Shown: positions 7,633 through 16,968, numbered from the stretch's first letter. The stretch: 45,514 bases of DNA from Actinomycetota bacterium (GCA_018335555.1 JAGXST010000343.1:1-45514), one strand, 5' to 3'. The notes: generated by a model not told the origin, from the sequence alone. Numbers and translations are program-made.

Positions 7633-8202
7633 ATGGGTGGTCACGAGGTGGCGGCGGTCGGGCTGCGGCGCTGGACACCCTTGATCTTCGCACTCGCGCT
7701 GCTGGCGGCGGTCGGCTGGATGGTCTTCGTCGCGCTCGACTTCAGCGAACAGGCCCGTCGCATCCCGCTGGTCATCGGTGGGCCGACCGTGGCGCTGATC
7801 GCGATGCAGGTGATCCGCGTCGCCGCGTCACGCCCGGACCCGAGCCTCGAGGACGACACCGAGTTGGCCCGGCACGCTTCCGAGGCGGCCCACGTGCCGG
7901 AGCCGACGGCCACGGCGGCGGCGACCGAGCAACCGGTGGCAGCGCCCAGCAGGCGCGCCGAGGGGACCACGGGCCTGAAGTCCATCGGCTGGGTGCTGTT
8001 CCTGGGGGTGTCGGTGCTGTTGGTCGGCCTGCTCCCGACGGTGCCACTCTTCGCGGCCGTGTTCATGCGCCGCTACGGCCGTGAACCCTGGTGGCTCATC
8101 GGCCTGACGGTGGCCGGGACGCTGGCCGTGATCTACGGCTTCTTCATCCGCGTGCTCGAGGTCCGGATCTTCAACGGCTATCTGTGGGAGTGGCTCTCAT
8201 GA
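7633..8202 (+). CDS. tctB: Tripartite tricarboxylate transporter small membrane subunit (TctB)
   Basis: This 189-residue protein has four predicted membrane segments (about residues 14-34, 43-60, 117-140 and 148-175). A hydrophilic Ala/Pro/Glu-rich loop separates the two pairs, as is typical of TctB. It starts at ATG 7633 with GAGGAG about 10 bases upstream. The gene lies between tctC and tctA, the standard order. TctB is the poorly conserved small subunit; the assignment rests on topology, size and neighbours. Confidence 0.85.
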   Translation: MGGHEVAAVGLRRWTPLIFALALLAAVGWMVFVALDFSEQARRIPLVIGGPTVALIAMQVIRVAASRPDPSLEDDTELARHASEAAHVPEPTATAAATEQPVAAPSRRAEGTTGLKSIGWVLFLGVSVLLVGLLPTVPLFAAVFMRRYGREPWWLIGLTVAGTLAVIYGFFIRVLEVRIFNGYLWEWLS

Positions 8203-8260
8203 GGCGCCATGATCACGACGGCCGCAGTGGCGCCGGGACCCCGGCCGGGGAGCACCGCTG

Positions 8261-9784
8261 ATGGCGCCGCTCGAGGGCCTCGCCCTGCTGAGTCCGACCG
8301 TGTTCGTCTACATGCTCCTCGGCGTGCTGTTCTCGACGGTGGTGGTGATCACGCCGGGACTCGGCGGGCTGTTCGCCATCGCGGTCATCCTGCCCTTCGC
8401 GCTGACCCTCGACCCGGTCGCCGGGATCGCGATGATCCTCGGCGTCAACGTCGTCAGCGGCACCGGCAACACGATCACGGCGATCCTGTTCGGCATCCCC
8501 GGCTCGGCGTCGGGGGTTGCCAGCACGTTCGACGGCTTCCCCATGTCACGCCGGGGGGAGGGCGTGCGGGCCGTGTCGGCCGGTCTCGTCGCCTCGGCGG
8601 TCGGTGGGCTCATCGGCGCGGCCGTGCTGGCACTCTCGCTGCCGGTCCTTCGACCGATCGTGCTGGCTTTCCGGCCCCCGGAATTCTTCGCGTTGATCCT
8701 CGTCGCGATGGTCTTCATGGCCTTCGTCGGCGGGGGCGATCCGCTCAAGGGTCTCATCTCCGGCGGTCTCGGACTGATGCTTGCGTTCGTCGGCCTCGAG
8801 AACAGCACCGCGCAGCAGCGCTACACGTTCGGCGAGCTCTACCTCTGGGACGGGCTGCCGCTCGTGCCGATCGTGCTCGGTCTCTACGCGATCACCGAGA
8901 TGCTGGCGTTGATCGAACGTGGCGGGGCGATCAGCGGCGCCAAGCACCCCGTGGGGTGGGCGCACCAGATGCTGCGCGGCACCAAGGACGTCTTCCGTCA
9001 CTGGCAGGCGACGCTGCAAAGTTCCATCGCGGGACTCTGGGTGGGCATGGCTCCCGGCCTTGGTGATTCGGCGGCGCAGTTCGTCGGCTACGCCCAGGTG
9101 GCCAAGACGTCGAAGAACCGCGAGAACTTCGGCAAGGGCGCGATCGAAGGCGTGATCGCGGCCGACGCCGCGACCAACTCCAAGGAGGGCGGGGCGCTGA
9201 TCCCGACCCTGGCGTTCGGCATCCCCGGCAGCTCGTCGATGGCCATCGTCATCGCGGCGTTCCTCGCCTTCGGGATCCAGCCCGGCCCCGAGATGCTCAC
9301 GCAGAACATCGACATCGTGTGGATGATCATCTGGATCCTGGTGTTCGCCAACCTGATCACGATGGTGGTCTGCCTGGCGGTCACGCCGGGCATCGCGAAG
9401 CTGACACAGCTCCGCGCCTCGCTGCTGGTGCCACCGATCCTGGTCCTGAGCGTGTTCGGCGCCTACTCCTCGTCGAGCCGTCTGGGCGACATCCTGACCC
9501 TGTTCGGGTTCGGGTTGTTCGGGTGGCAGTTGAAGCGCTTCGGCTACTCGCGAGCGATCTTCCTGATCGGCTTCGTGCTGGGGCCGATCCTGGAGTCGAA
9601 CTACCTGCTCTCCATGCGGATCTTCGGGCCGGCATTCCTGCGGCGGCCGATCACCCTGGGGCTGCTGTTGCTCCTGGTCCTGATCGTGGTGGGGCCGGCC
9701 ATCAAACGGCTGATCGTCGGGCTGCGCCGTCCGACGGTGCCCGAGAGCGCGAGCGGGGACGCCGACAGCAGGACCGACGCCTAA
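8261..9784 (+). CDS. tctA: Tripartite tricarboxylate transporter large membrane subunit (TctA)
   Basis: The 507-residue protein starts at ATG 8261 with GGGGAG upstream. It has about 12 membrane segments and the conserved TctA blocks: GLGGLFAIAVILPF, NTITAILFGIPGSASG (near residues 68-85) and the internal repeat GGALIPTLAFGIPGSSSMA (near 308-326). Together with TctB it forms the cation-coupled permease fed by the TctC lipoprotein. It ends the operon; the next promoter gap holds operator copy 3. Assignment is secure. Confidence 0.95.
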   Translation: MAPLEGLALLSPTVFVYMLLGVLFSTVVVITPGLGGLFAIAVILPFALTLDPVAGIAMILGVNVVSGTGNTITAILFGIPGSASGVASTFDGFPMSRRGEGVRAVSAGLVASAVGGLIGAAVLALSLPVLRPIVLAFRPPEFFALILVAMVFMAFVGGGDPLKGLISGGLGLMLAFVGLENSTAQQRYTFGELYLWDGLPLVPIVLGLYAITEMLALIERGGAISGAKHPVGWAHQMLRGTKDVFRHWQATLQSSIAGLWVGMAPGLGDSAAQFVGYAQVAKTSKNRENFGKGAIEGVIAADAATNSKEGGALIPTLAFGIPGSSSMAIVIAAFLAFGIQPGPEMLTQNIDIVWMIIWILVFANLITMVVCLAVTPGIAKLTQLRASLLVPPILVLSVFGAYSSSSRLGDILTLFGFGLFGWQLKRFGYSRAIFLIGFVLGPILESNYLLSMRIFGPAFLRRPITLGLLLLLVLIVVGPAIKRLIVGLRRPTVPESASGDADSRTDA

Positions 9785-9793
9785 TTGCCGCAA

Positions 9794-9804
9794 TGGTTAG
9801 ACCT
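9794..9804. promoter_or_regulatory. FadR-type operator copy 3 (bicupin/EutA-like operon)
   Basis: TGGT-tag-ACCt matches the shared repeat with one mismatch, 9 bases after the tctA stop and 94 bases before the bicupin start. AA precedes and TT follows the core, as in the perfect copies. Confidence 0.6.
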
Positions 9805-9898
9805 TTCCCGCCGTCGCTGGTAGGGTGGTCGCCACGTGGGTCGTGGGTCCGGTACCGGGCTGCGCGACGGACAATCCCAACGAGTGGAAGGGCCCGGT

Positions 9899-11038
9899 AT
9901 GGCCAAGGACGCGATCGTCAACGACACGATGGCGGCGAAGTTCGCCACCGAGAAGGAGACCCCCTACACCCGCTGGGTCGCCTCCGAGGGCCTGGAGATC
10001 ATCGCGGCCCACTACGTGCCGGACCTGCGGACGGTCGAGCTCAAGCCCTGGGACCGCCGGGGTGGCCACGGGGTCTTCATCAACCACGAGGCGTCGCGGA
10101 CGTCGAACGACTGCTATGTGTGCGAGATCCCGGCCGGCGGGAAGCTGGCGCCGCAGCGGCAGTTGTTCGAGGAGATGATCCTCGTCCTCGACGGGCAGGG
10201 CTCCACCCGCGTCTGGAACGACGCTGGTGCCGAGGTGACGTTCGAGTGGCAGGCGGGAGCGATGTTCGCCATCCCCCTCAACACCAACCACCAGCACTTC
10301 AACGGTTCGGGCCAGCGCGCGGCCCGGTTCGTCTCCTCGACGAACATGCCGCCGGTGATCAACCTCTACGACGACGCCGACTTCGTCTTCGGCACGGCCC
10401 ACGACTTCACCAACCGATTCGACGGGGAGCCGGACTACTTCGCCCCCAAGGGCGAGCAGAAGGGCCTGCTGCTCGACACCAACTTCGTCGCGGACGCGGT
10501 CAACCTCCCGCTCATCGAAGCCAAGGAGCGCGGCGCCGGCGGCGGGCACATCCGCTTCGCCATGGCGAAGGGCTCGATGAACAGCCACATCTCACAGTTC
10601 CCGACCGCGACGTACAAGAAGGCGCACCGTCACGGCCCCGGCGCCCACGTCATCATCCTCTCGGGCACGGGATACAGCATGATGTGGCCCGAGGGCGAAG
10701 AGCCGCGCCGCTACGAGTGGGGCCCCGGCGCCATGATCGTGCCGCCGAACATGTGGTTCCACCAGCACTTCAACAGTGGCGCCGAGCCCGCGCGCTACCT
10801 CGCGTTCAAGCACGAGGTCGTGTCGGTCCGAAACGCGCAGGGCGTCCCCAAGGCGTGGATCAGCCAGCGGATCGGCGGCGACCAGATCGACTATGCCGAC
10901 GAGTCCGAGCTCGTGAGGAGCACCTTCCGCGACGCGCTGGCCGAAGTGGGCCTCGAGCCGGCGATGGATGCGGTGTACGAGGCCGAACTCGAGGACCTGC
11001 CGCCCAAGCCGGACGAATCCGTCACCGCCGGCGCCTGA
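9899..11038 (+). CDS. Bicupin protein, first of two in the window
   Basis: The protein has 379 residues from ATG 9899 (GGAAGG about 8 bases upstream). Two cupin barrels are visible. In the N-terminal one (about residues 75-150) the usual HxH pair is missing: the strand reads GKLAPQRQLFEEMILVLDG, leaving Glu and the later NHQHF. In the C-terminal one (about 240-310) the set is complete: KAHRHGPGAHVIILSG and FHQHF. Relatives are often labelled ethanolamine-ammonia-lyase-activating proteins because they accompany EutA. The EutA-like gene follows by 10 bases, fitting that link. Candidate roles are a metal-dependent dioxygenase or isomerase, or a structural partner. No signal peptide. Confidence 0.8.
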   Translation: MAKDAIVNDTMAAKFATEKETPYTRWVASEGLEIIAAHYVPDLRTVELKPWDRRGGHGVFINHEASRTSNDCYVCEIPAGGKLAPQRQLFEEMILVLDGQGSTRVWNDAGAEVTFEWQAGAMFAIPLNTNHQHFNGSGQRAARFVSSTNMPPVINLYDDADFVFGTAHDFTNRFDGEPDYFAPKGEQKGLLLDTNFVADAVNLPLIEAKERGAGGGHIRFAMAKGSMNSHISQFPTATYKKAHRHGPGAHVIILSGTGYSMMWPEGEEPRRYEWGPGAMIVPPNMWFHQHFNSGAEPARYLAFKHEVVSVRNAQGVPKAWISQRIGGDQIDYADESELVRSTFRDALAEVGLEPAMDAVYEAELEDLPPKPDESVTAGA

Positions 11039-11048
11039 GGCCGCGCAC

Positions 11049-12632
11049 GTGACCGACCACGAGGTCCGTGACGTCGCGGACGGGCGGGTGTATTCCCCGC
11101 ACTCGCCCGACCATCACCACGACCACGACCACGACGCGCTGAGTCCGATCGAAGAGAACCCGATCTGGCAGCAGGACAACGTGATCCTGCACAGCGTGGG
11201 CATGGACGTCGGTTCGTCGGGGACCCAGGTCGTGTTCTCACGGCTGCACCTGCGACGGATCGGCGAGGAACTCACCAGCCGCTACATCGTCGTGCGGCGC
11301 GACACGCTCTACCACTCGCCGGTCGAGCTGACCCCGTACGCCAGTGACGAGCGCATCGACGCCGAGGCGCTCGGCGGGATCATCGACGACGCCTACGCCG
11401 AGGCGGGCGTGCGCCCCGACGACATCGACACCGGCGTCGTGATCCTGACCGGCGAGGCACTCCGTCGCCGCAACGCGCCACGGATCACCCAGGTTCTCGC
11501 CGAACGCGGCGGGGAGTTGGTCTGCGCCAGTGCCGGGCACAACATGGAGGCCATGCTGGCCGCCTACGGGTCAGGTGCGGCGAAGGTCTCCTACGAGCAG
11601 GGCAGTCGGCTGCTCAACATCGACATCGGAGGCGGGACCACCAAGCTCGCCGTGGTCGAACGTGGCCGGGTGCTGGCGACCGCGGCCGTCCACGTCGGCG
11701 GCCGTCTGCAGGTCGTCGACGACGAGGGTCGCATCGTGCGGCTCGACCCGGCCGGCCGCGAGCACGCGCGTCGCGCGGGCTTCGAGTGGGAGATGGGACA
11801 GCGGATCGACCCCCGCCACCTCGACGAGGTCGCCGAGGTCATGGCGGCTTCGCTGCTGTCGGCGATATGGGACCGTCCGCTCGATGCCGACGTGGAGCGG
11901 CTCTATCTGACCGATCCCATCGCGGATCTCGGTCCGATCGACGGCATCATGGTCTCCGGCGGCGTCGCGGAGTACGTCTACGACCGCGAGCACCGCCATT
12001 TCGGCGACCTGGGCCGTTCGCTCGGACTGGCGTTGCGGACGCGGCTCGCAGCACACGCCGTGCCGCTGTTGCCGGCGGGGGAGTGCATCCGCGCCACCGC
12101 GCTCGGCGCGTCGGAGTACAGCGTGCAGTTGAGCGGCAACACCGGTTGGATCTCGGATCACGACGCCATGCTGCCGCGGCGCAACCTCCAGGTCGTCAGG
12201 CCGCCCTACCGACTCGACGACGAGGTCGTCGCCGCCGAGGTCGGTGCGGCGATCCGTGACCACCTGGCGGTCTTCGACAAGGCGCACCCCGATGCCGAGG
12301 TGGCCCTCGCGCTGCACTTCTCGGGAGCCCCGGCCTACGAACGTCTCCGGGCCTTCGCCGACGGCGTCACCCAGGGCCTGCGTGAGCGCATCGAGGGGCG
12401 ACATCCTCTCTATCTGATGCTCGACGGCGACGTCGCCATGACGCTCGGGCGACTCCTCGAGGAGGAGTTCGCGGTGGCCGGCGACCTGCTGGTGATCGAC
12501 GGCCTCAGCCTGTGGGACTTCGATTTCATCGATCTGGGTCGCCTGCGTTACCCCTCCAACACCGTGCCCGTCACGATCAAGTCGCTGGTTTTCAGCGAGG
12601 ACCCGCGCCATGGCGGGAAGGCCAGGATCTAG
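11049..12632 (+). CDS. EutA-like ethanolamine ammonia-lyase reactivase family protein
   Basis: The 527-residue protein starts at GTG 11049, just after the bicupin stop, whose TGAGG provides the ribosome site. Its actin-like ATPase core has phosphate loops VGMDVGSSGTQVVFSRL (about 50-66) and LLNIDIGGGTTKLAVVERG (about 188-206). The block IMVSGGVAEYVY is also typical of EutA. EutA exchanges damaged cobalamin in EutBC. Here no EutB, EutC or cobalamin gene is present. The N-terminus carries an unusual His/Asp run (DHHHDHDHD, residues 21-29) ahead of the fold, absent from enterobacterial EutA. The client may be encoded elsewhere, or the protein may serve another enzyme. Confidence 0.85.
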   Translation: MTDHEVRDVADGRVYSPHSPDHHHDHDHDALSPIEENPIWQQDNVILHSVGMDVGSSGTQVVFSRLHLRRIGEELTSRYIVVRRDTLYHSPVELTPYASDERIDAEALGGIIDDAYAEAGVRPDDIDTGVVILTGEALRRRNAPRITQVLAERGGELVCASAGHNMEAMLAAYGSGAAKVSYEQGSRLLNIDIGGGTTKLAVVERGRVLATAAVHVGGRLQVVDDEGRIVRLDPAGREHARRAGFEWEMGQRIDPRHLDEVAEVMAASLLSAIWDRPLDADVERLYLTDPIADLGPIDGIMVSGGVAEYVYDREHRHFGDLGRSLGLALRTRLAAHAVPLLPAGECIRATALGASEYSVQLSGNTGWISDHDAMLPRRNLQVVRPPYRLDDEVVAAEVGAAIRDHLAVFDKAHPDAEVALALHFSGAPAYERLRAFADGVTQGLRERIEGRHPLYLMLDGDVAMTLGRLLEEEFAVAGDLLVIDGLSLWDFDFIDLGRLRYPSNTVPVTIKSLVFSEDPRHGGKARI

Positions 12633-12681
12633 GCCTGGCCACAACCGGATCGACGTGGCGCCCGACGCGAAGGATTTCGAC

Positions 12682-13524
12682 ATGGACCAGGCCAGGACAA
12701 ACCCGCGTGTGGGCCTCATCGGACTCGGTCTGATGGGGGCGCCGGTCGCCCGCAACCTCCTGCGGGCCGGCCTGTCGTTGACCTGTCACGACCTCGATGA
12801 CGCAGCCGTGACGGCGGCGGTCGGTCACGGGGCGACCGCGGCCGACGACTCGGCGGCCGTGGCCGCGGCCAGCGACGTGGTGCTCGTGATCGTGCCGACG
12901 AACGACGACGCGCGAGCCGTCGTCGCCGGACCTGACGGGCTGTTGTCCGGTGCCGCTGCGGGTGCCGTCATCGTCCTGTGCAGTTCGCTCAAGCCCGAGA
13001 CCTGCGCCGAACTCGAGGCGCTAGGGCGTCAGAGGGAGGTCGAGGTCATCGACGCGCCCATGACCGGCGGCATCCGGGCGGCCGAAGCAGGCACGATGAA
13101 CCTGCTGGTCGGAGGTGACGCGGCGGCCCTGGAGCGGGCACGCCCCGCGCTCGAGCCGATCAGCAGCGCCATCCATCATCTCGGAGCGATCGGCGCCGGG
13201 CAGGTCGGAAAGACGGTCAACAACCTGATCCACTGGGGCGAGATCGTCGTGATCACCGAGGCGCTGGCGCTCGGCGCGAAACTCGGGGTCGACGTCAGCC
13301 GGATGCGGCAGGCACTCATGGACGGCAGCGTCGACAGCAAGACCCTGCGCGAGCTCGAGAAGATGAAGTTCACCTGGCATGCGAAGGACCTGGCGGACGC
13401 GCTCGCCATGGCGGCGACCGTCGACCACCCGATGCCGGCCGCCGAACTCGCCCGCGACGAGATGGTCGCCATCACCCCCGAGCGGGTGGCGCGGCTGCTG
13501 GAGGACCAGGGCTGGGACGGTTGA
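12682..13524 (+). CDS. NAD(P)-dependent beta-hydroxyacid dehydrogenase (3-hydroxyisobutyrate dehydrogenase family)
   Basis: The protein has 280 residues from ATG 12682, preceded by GAAGGA. The Rossmann motif GLIGLGLMG (Gly14, 16, 19), the substrate loop DAPMTGGIRAAEAGT and the catalytic Lys177 in GAGQVGKTVNN define the 3-hydroxyisobutyrate/tartronate-semialdehyde reductase family. Such enzymes interconvert beta-hydroxyacids and semialdehydes. It follows the EutA-like gene by 49 bases and completes the three-gene operon. An in-frame ATG at 12610 overlaps the EutA-like gene but yields a tail without family likeness. The exact hydroxyacid is unknown. Confidence 0.88.
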   Translation: MDQARTNPRVGLIGLGLMGAPVARNLLRAGLSLTCHDLDDAAVTAAVGHGATAADDSAAVAAASDVVLVIVPTNDDARAVVAGPDGLLSGAAAGAVIVLCSSLKPETCAELEALGRQREVEVIDAPMTGGIRAAEAGTMNLLVGGDAAALERARPALEPISSAIHHLGAIGAGQVGKTVNNLIHWGEIVVITEALALGAKLGVDVSRMRQALMDGSVDSKTLRELEKMKFTWHAKDLADALAMAATVDHPMPAAELARDEMVAITPERVARLLEDQGWDG

Positions 13525-13542
13525 TCCGGCTGCCGCCGCTCC

Positions 13543-14631
13543 TCAGTTGCGCACGTCCTCGAGGAACCACTCGGTCGGGAACGGGTGGCCGAGTCCGCGC
13601 TCACGGGCGAGCTGCAGGGTGATGCCGCCCACCGCCGCGAACTGCAGGCCCTGGGTGCCGGTCGTGACGAACAAGGTGATCTGCCGGTCCGAGGTTCGAC
13701 CGGGGTGGCGGCCGAGGTGCAGGTCGACGAGCGAGGGGTAGACCCCCCGCTCCGTGGATCGTCCGGCCGGGATGCGGCGCCGTTCGTCCGGGCGGCCCGC
13801 CACGTAGGCAGCCAGGCTGCCGCGGGGCCACTGCATGCCGGGAACCGCCACCCCGTGGGGGACGGTGCTCACGCCGAGCTGGACGACGGGATCGGCCAGG
13901 GCGAGTAGATCCTTGCCGAGCTCTCTTCGGGTCACGCAGGTCACGTGGGTGCCGGGCGACACCCAGGACGCATCGAACGTCGGTCCCATCGCGTCGGTCG
14001 CCGTCGCCACGATGTCGGCCCCGCGCACCGCTTCCTCGGCGCTGTCCACTGCGGTGACGCTCAGCCCCAGCTCTCGCTGTGCCGACTCGGCGAAGTGCTG
14101 CCGGTGAGCGGGCGTCGGGCTGAAGACCCGGACGTGCTCGAGCGAGCGGACCTCGGCGATCGCCTCGAGATAGCTGCGGGCCATGCCCCCCGACCCGAGC
14201 AGGCCAAGCGTGGCAGCGTTCTCGCGGGCCAGGACGTCGACGCCGATGCCCGCGCTCCCGCCGACCCGCATGTGCTGCAGGTACCCGTCCTGGATCAGCG
14301 CCAGGGGCTCACCGTTGCTGGTGGCGTACAGCAGGATCATCCCCGAGTAGGTGCCCGGTTCGACGCAGTGCTTCTCCTCGGTGCGTCCGTCGGGCCAGGA
14401 CACGATGTCTGACTTGAGGCGCGTGGCGAGGACTCCGTAGGTGCGGCAGGCGCCGCTCATGCTCCCGAACCGGTAGTAGTCGTCGTCGTTGCCCGTGGGC
14501 GCATACAGGTCGATGCGCGGGATGTAGGCCGCGTCGCCGGCCGCGAGGTCGGCGTAGCCCACCTGGAGCGCTCGTAAGGTGGTCGGCATGTCGAGCACCT
14601 GCCGAACGTCGTCGTTGCGCAGCAGCAGCAT
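13543..14631 (-). CDS. Ornithine cyclodeaminase/mu-crystallin family protein, first copy
   Basis: The start ATG 14631 is chosen because GAGGAG lies 6 bases upstream; an upstream ATG at 14655 has no such site. The 362-residue product has the mu-crystallin-type fold: N-terminal dimer part (MLLLRNDDVRQVL), substrate region (ATRLKSDIVSW, GEPLALIQDGYLQHMRVG) and NAD-binding LGLLGSGGMARSYLEAI. The C-terminus ends HPFPTEWFLED. Family members include ornithine cyclodeaminase, alanine dehydrogenase and imine reductases. It converges with the dehydrogenase operon and is divergent from the MFS-AKR gene across operator copy 4. A second relative is at 28481, with the same HxxPTEWF ending. Confidence 0.88.
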   Translation of the reverse strand: MLLLRNDDVRQVLDMPTTLRALQVGYADLAAGDAAYIPRIDLYAPTGNDDDYYRFGSMSGACRTYGVLATRLKSDIVSWPDGRTEEKHCVEPGTYSGMILLYATSNGEPLALIQDGYLQHMRVGGSAGIGVDVLARENAATLGLLGSGGMARSYLEAIAEVRSLEHVRVFSPTPAHRQHFAESAQRELGLSVTAVDSAEEAVRGADIVATATDAMGPTFDASWVSPGTHVTCVTRRELGKDLLALADPVVQLGVSTVPHGVAVPGMQWPRGSLAAYVAGRPDERRRIPAGRSTERGVYPSLVDLHLGRHPGRTSDRQITLFVTTGTQGLQFAAVGGITLQLARERGLGHPFPTEWFLEDVRN

Positions 14632-14661
14632 CGCGAACTCCTCGAGCACGGGCATGGCATA

Positions 14662-14672
14662 TGGTTATACCA
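14662..14672. promoter_or_regulatory. FadR-type operator copy 4, perfect, between divergent genes
   Basis: TGGT-tat-ACCA is a perfect match, lying 30 bases upstream of the cyclodeaminase-like start (minus strand) and 22 bases upstream of the MFS-AKR start (plus strand). TATACC or TATAAC within the core could itself be a -10 element on either strand. One repressor dimer here could control both directions. Confidence 0.75.
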
Positions 14673-14694
14673 ATGATCTCACAGATGGTGCGTC

Positions 14695-16968
14695 GTGACC
14701 GGACGAGGCGAGCGAAGCGAGGCTGGCACGGACCCCGTGCCGGCCTTCGCGCCGCTGCGGGTGCCCGCGTACCGCCGCGTGTGGTGCGCCATGACCGTCA
14801 GCCATCTCGGCACCTACCTGCAGTTGAGTGCGGCGCCCTGGCTGATGCACGAGATGACGCGGTCGCCGCTCATGGTCGCCCTGGTGACCTCGGCGCTGCT
14901 GCTCCCGCGACTGCTGTTGACGATCCCCGCGGGCGCGCTCTCCGACGTGATCGATCGCCGGACAATCATGCTGGTCGCGCAGGCGATCAGCGCCGTGGCG
15001 ACCGGGAGCCTGGCCGTCGTCGTGGCAGTCGGCGCGTTGAGCCCGACCTGGCTGCTCGGCTTCACCCTGCTGCTGGGCGTCGGTTCCGCCATCGACAAGC
15101 CGTCGTTCCAGACCATGGTGCCCGACCTGGTGCCCGGTCGGTTGCGGGCCCAGGCCATCACGCTCAACGCAGGCGCGCACCACGCCGCCCGGGTCGTCGG
15201 GCCGAGCCTCGGTGGCCTGCTGGTCGCACTCGATGTCGCCGAGTTCGCCTTCGCCGGCAACGCGCTGTCGTTCCTGCTCGTCATGGCGGTCCTCACGACG
15301 CTGCCGCGCGACCGGGAGACCGCCGGCGCCCGCCGGGCAGCGGGTACGCGGTCGGCAGTCGAGGGCATCCGGTTCGTCCGTTCCCATCCCGGCCTGCGCC
15401 GACTGCTCACGATCACGGCGTTCTTCACCCTCACCTCCGCCAGCGTGCAGGCGTTGCTGCCTTCGGTCGCGGCCGAGGACCTGCTCCTCGACGCCCGTGG
15501 GTTCGGCGTGCTGTACGGGATCTTCGGAGCCGGCGCACTTCTGGCGACCGTCTCGCGTGAACGGATGGCACTGTTGTGGGGGCCGCACATGGTGCCCGTG
15601 GCCATGGGCATCTTCGGCCTGGCGGCAATGGCACTCGGACTGGCCGACGGCAGCGTCGTCGCCGGGGTCGCCATCGCACTTGCGGGGTTGGCCTGGGTGT
15701 GGACCATGACCACGCTCAACGCCACCGTGCAACTGTCGGCACCGGCATGGGTCCGGGGGCGGGTCGTCGCGCTGTATGTCCTCGCCGTGGCCATGAAGCC
15801 GGTCGGAGCATTCATCAGTGGGGCCCTCGCCGAGATGCTGGGCCCGGGGACGGCGGTCACGCTGATGTCGGCCACGACGGTGGCGCTGGCCCTGGTCGCG
15901 ACCCGGGTCCGCCTCCCCGTGCTCGGCGATGCCGACTCCCAGTACCTGGAGCCCGAGATGCACGAACCGCCTGAGCCGAATGCCGTCGCCGACGTCGCCT
16001 GGCCATCCGTCGCCATTGGTGGGCGGGCCGTTCCGCCACTGGCTCTCGGATGTATGAGCATGACCCACCCCGGACGGTCGGAGGAAGAGGCTCGCGCCAC
16101 CCTTCGCCGCGCCTACGAAGCCGGCGTGCGGTTGTTCGACACCGCCGATCGATATGCCGACGGGCGCAACGAGCGGTTGGTCGCCGACGCCCTCGAGGAC
16201 GTCCGCGACGAGGTCGTCATCGCGACCAAGTTCGGTTTCGTGGGCAAGCCAGGTCGTGACACGCGGGTCGTGGACGGTTCACCCGGCCACGTCCGTGACG
16301 CCTGCGATGCAAGTCTTCGCCGGCTGCGCACCGACCGCATCGACCTGTGGTACCTGCACCGCCTCGACCCCATGGTCCCGGTCGAGGAGACCGTGGGCGC
16401 GATGGCCGAACTCGTCGAGGCGGGCAAGGTCGCGAGGATCGGGTTGTCCGAGGTCGACGTCGCGGCCCTCCGGCGCGCCGAGGCAGTCCACCCGATCGCC
16501 GCGGTGCAGAACGAGTTCAGCCTCTCGACAAGAGGCGCCGAGTCGGAGATGCTGCCGGCGTGCCGGGCATCGGGGGTCGCTTTCGTCGGCTACAGCCCGC
16601 TCGGCATCGGCCTGTTGACGGGCTGCTACCTCGCGCCAGAGGAACTGCCCGACGGCAACCGCCTCGCGCGCGGGCCCCGCATGGACGAGGCGCACCGGGC
16701 GGCGAACCTCGAGCGTGTCGCGGCGCTGCGCCGCCTCGCCGACAGTTGCGGCATGACCCCGGCGCAGCTCGCTCTGGCCTGGGTCCTGGCGCAGGGTGCG
16801 ATCGCTCTGCCAGGGAGTGCGCGCCGCCGGCATCTCGACGAGAACGTATGGGCTCTGAGGCTGCGACCCGACGCGGACGTCATGCACGCCCTCGAGGCGC
16901 TGTTCCCCGAGGGCGCGATCGCCGGGGCGCGCAAACCTCCTCCGGGACTCGCCCTGACGCCGGGGTAG
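14695..16968 (+). CDS. Fusion of an EntS-like MFS transporter with an aldo-keto reductase
   Basis: A single open frame of 757 residues starts at GTG 14695. Residues about 20-405 are an MFS_3 transporter (SHLGTYLQLSAAPWLMHEMT, ALSDVIDRRTIM, TLNATVQLSAPAWVRGRVVAL). A linker of about 30 residues follows, then residues about 435-745 form an aldo-keto reductase. The full tetrad is present: Asp482 and Tyr487 in FDTADRYADG, Lys512 in IATKFGF, His555 in WYLHRLDP. No stop or frame change occurs at the junction. The reductase would sit on the cytoplasmic face, able to act on the transported compound. The ribosome site is weak. A sequencing or assembly join is the alternative, though the smooth linker argues against it. 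Confidence 0.88.
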   Translation: MTGRGERSEAGTDPVPAFAPLRVPAYRRVWCAMTVSHLGTYLQLSAAPWLMHEMTRSPLMVALVTSALLLPRLLLTIPAGALSDVIDRRTIMLVAQAISAVATGSLAVVVAVGALSPTWLLGFTLLLGVGSAIDKPSFQTMVPDLVPGRLRAQAITLNAGAHHAARVVGPSLGGLLVALDVAEFAFAGNALSFLLVMAVLTTLPRDRETAGARRAAGTRSAVEGIRFVRSHPGLRRLLTITAFFTLTSASVQALLPSVAAEDLLLDARGFGVLYGIFGAGALLATVSRERMALLWGPHMVPVAMGIFGLAAMALGLADGSVVAGVAIALAGLAWVWTMTTLNATVQLSAPAWVRGRVVALYVLAVAMKPVGAFISGALAEMLGPGTAVTLMSATTVALALVATRVRLPVLGDADSQYLEPEMHEPPEPNAVADVAWPSVAIGGRAVPPLALGCMSMTHPGRSEEEARATLRRAYEAGVRLFDTADRYADGRNERLVADALEDVRDEVVIATKFGFVGKPGRDTRVVDGSPGHVRDACDASLRRLRTDRIDLWYLHRLDPMVPVEETVGAMAELVEAGKVARIGLSEVDVAALRRAEAVHPIAAVQNEFSLSTRGAESEMLPACRASGVAFVGYSPLGIGLLTGCYLAPEELPDGNRLARGPRMDEAHRAANLERVAALRRLADSCGMTPAQLALAWVLAQGAIALPGSARRRHLDENVWALRLRPDADVMHALEALFPEGAIAGARKPPPGLALTPG

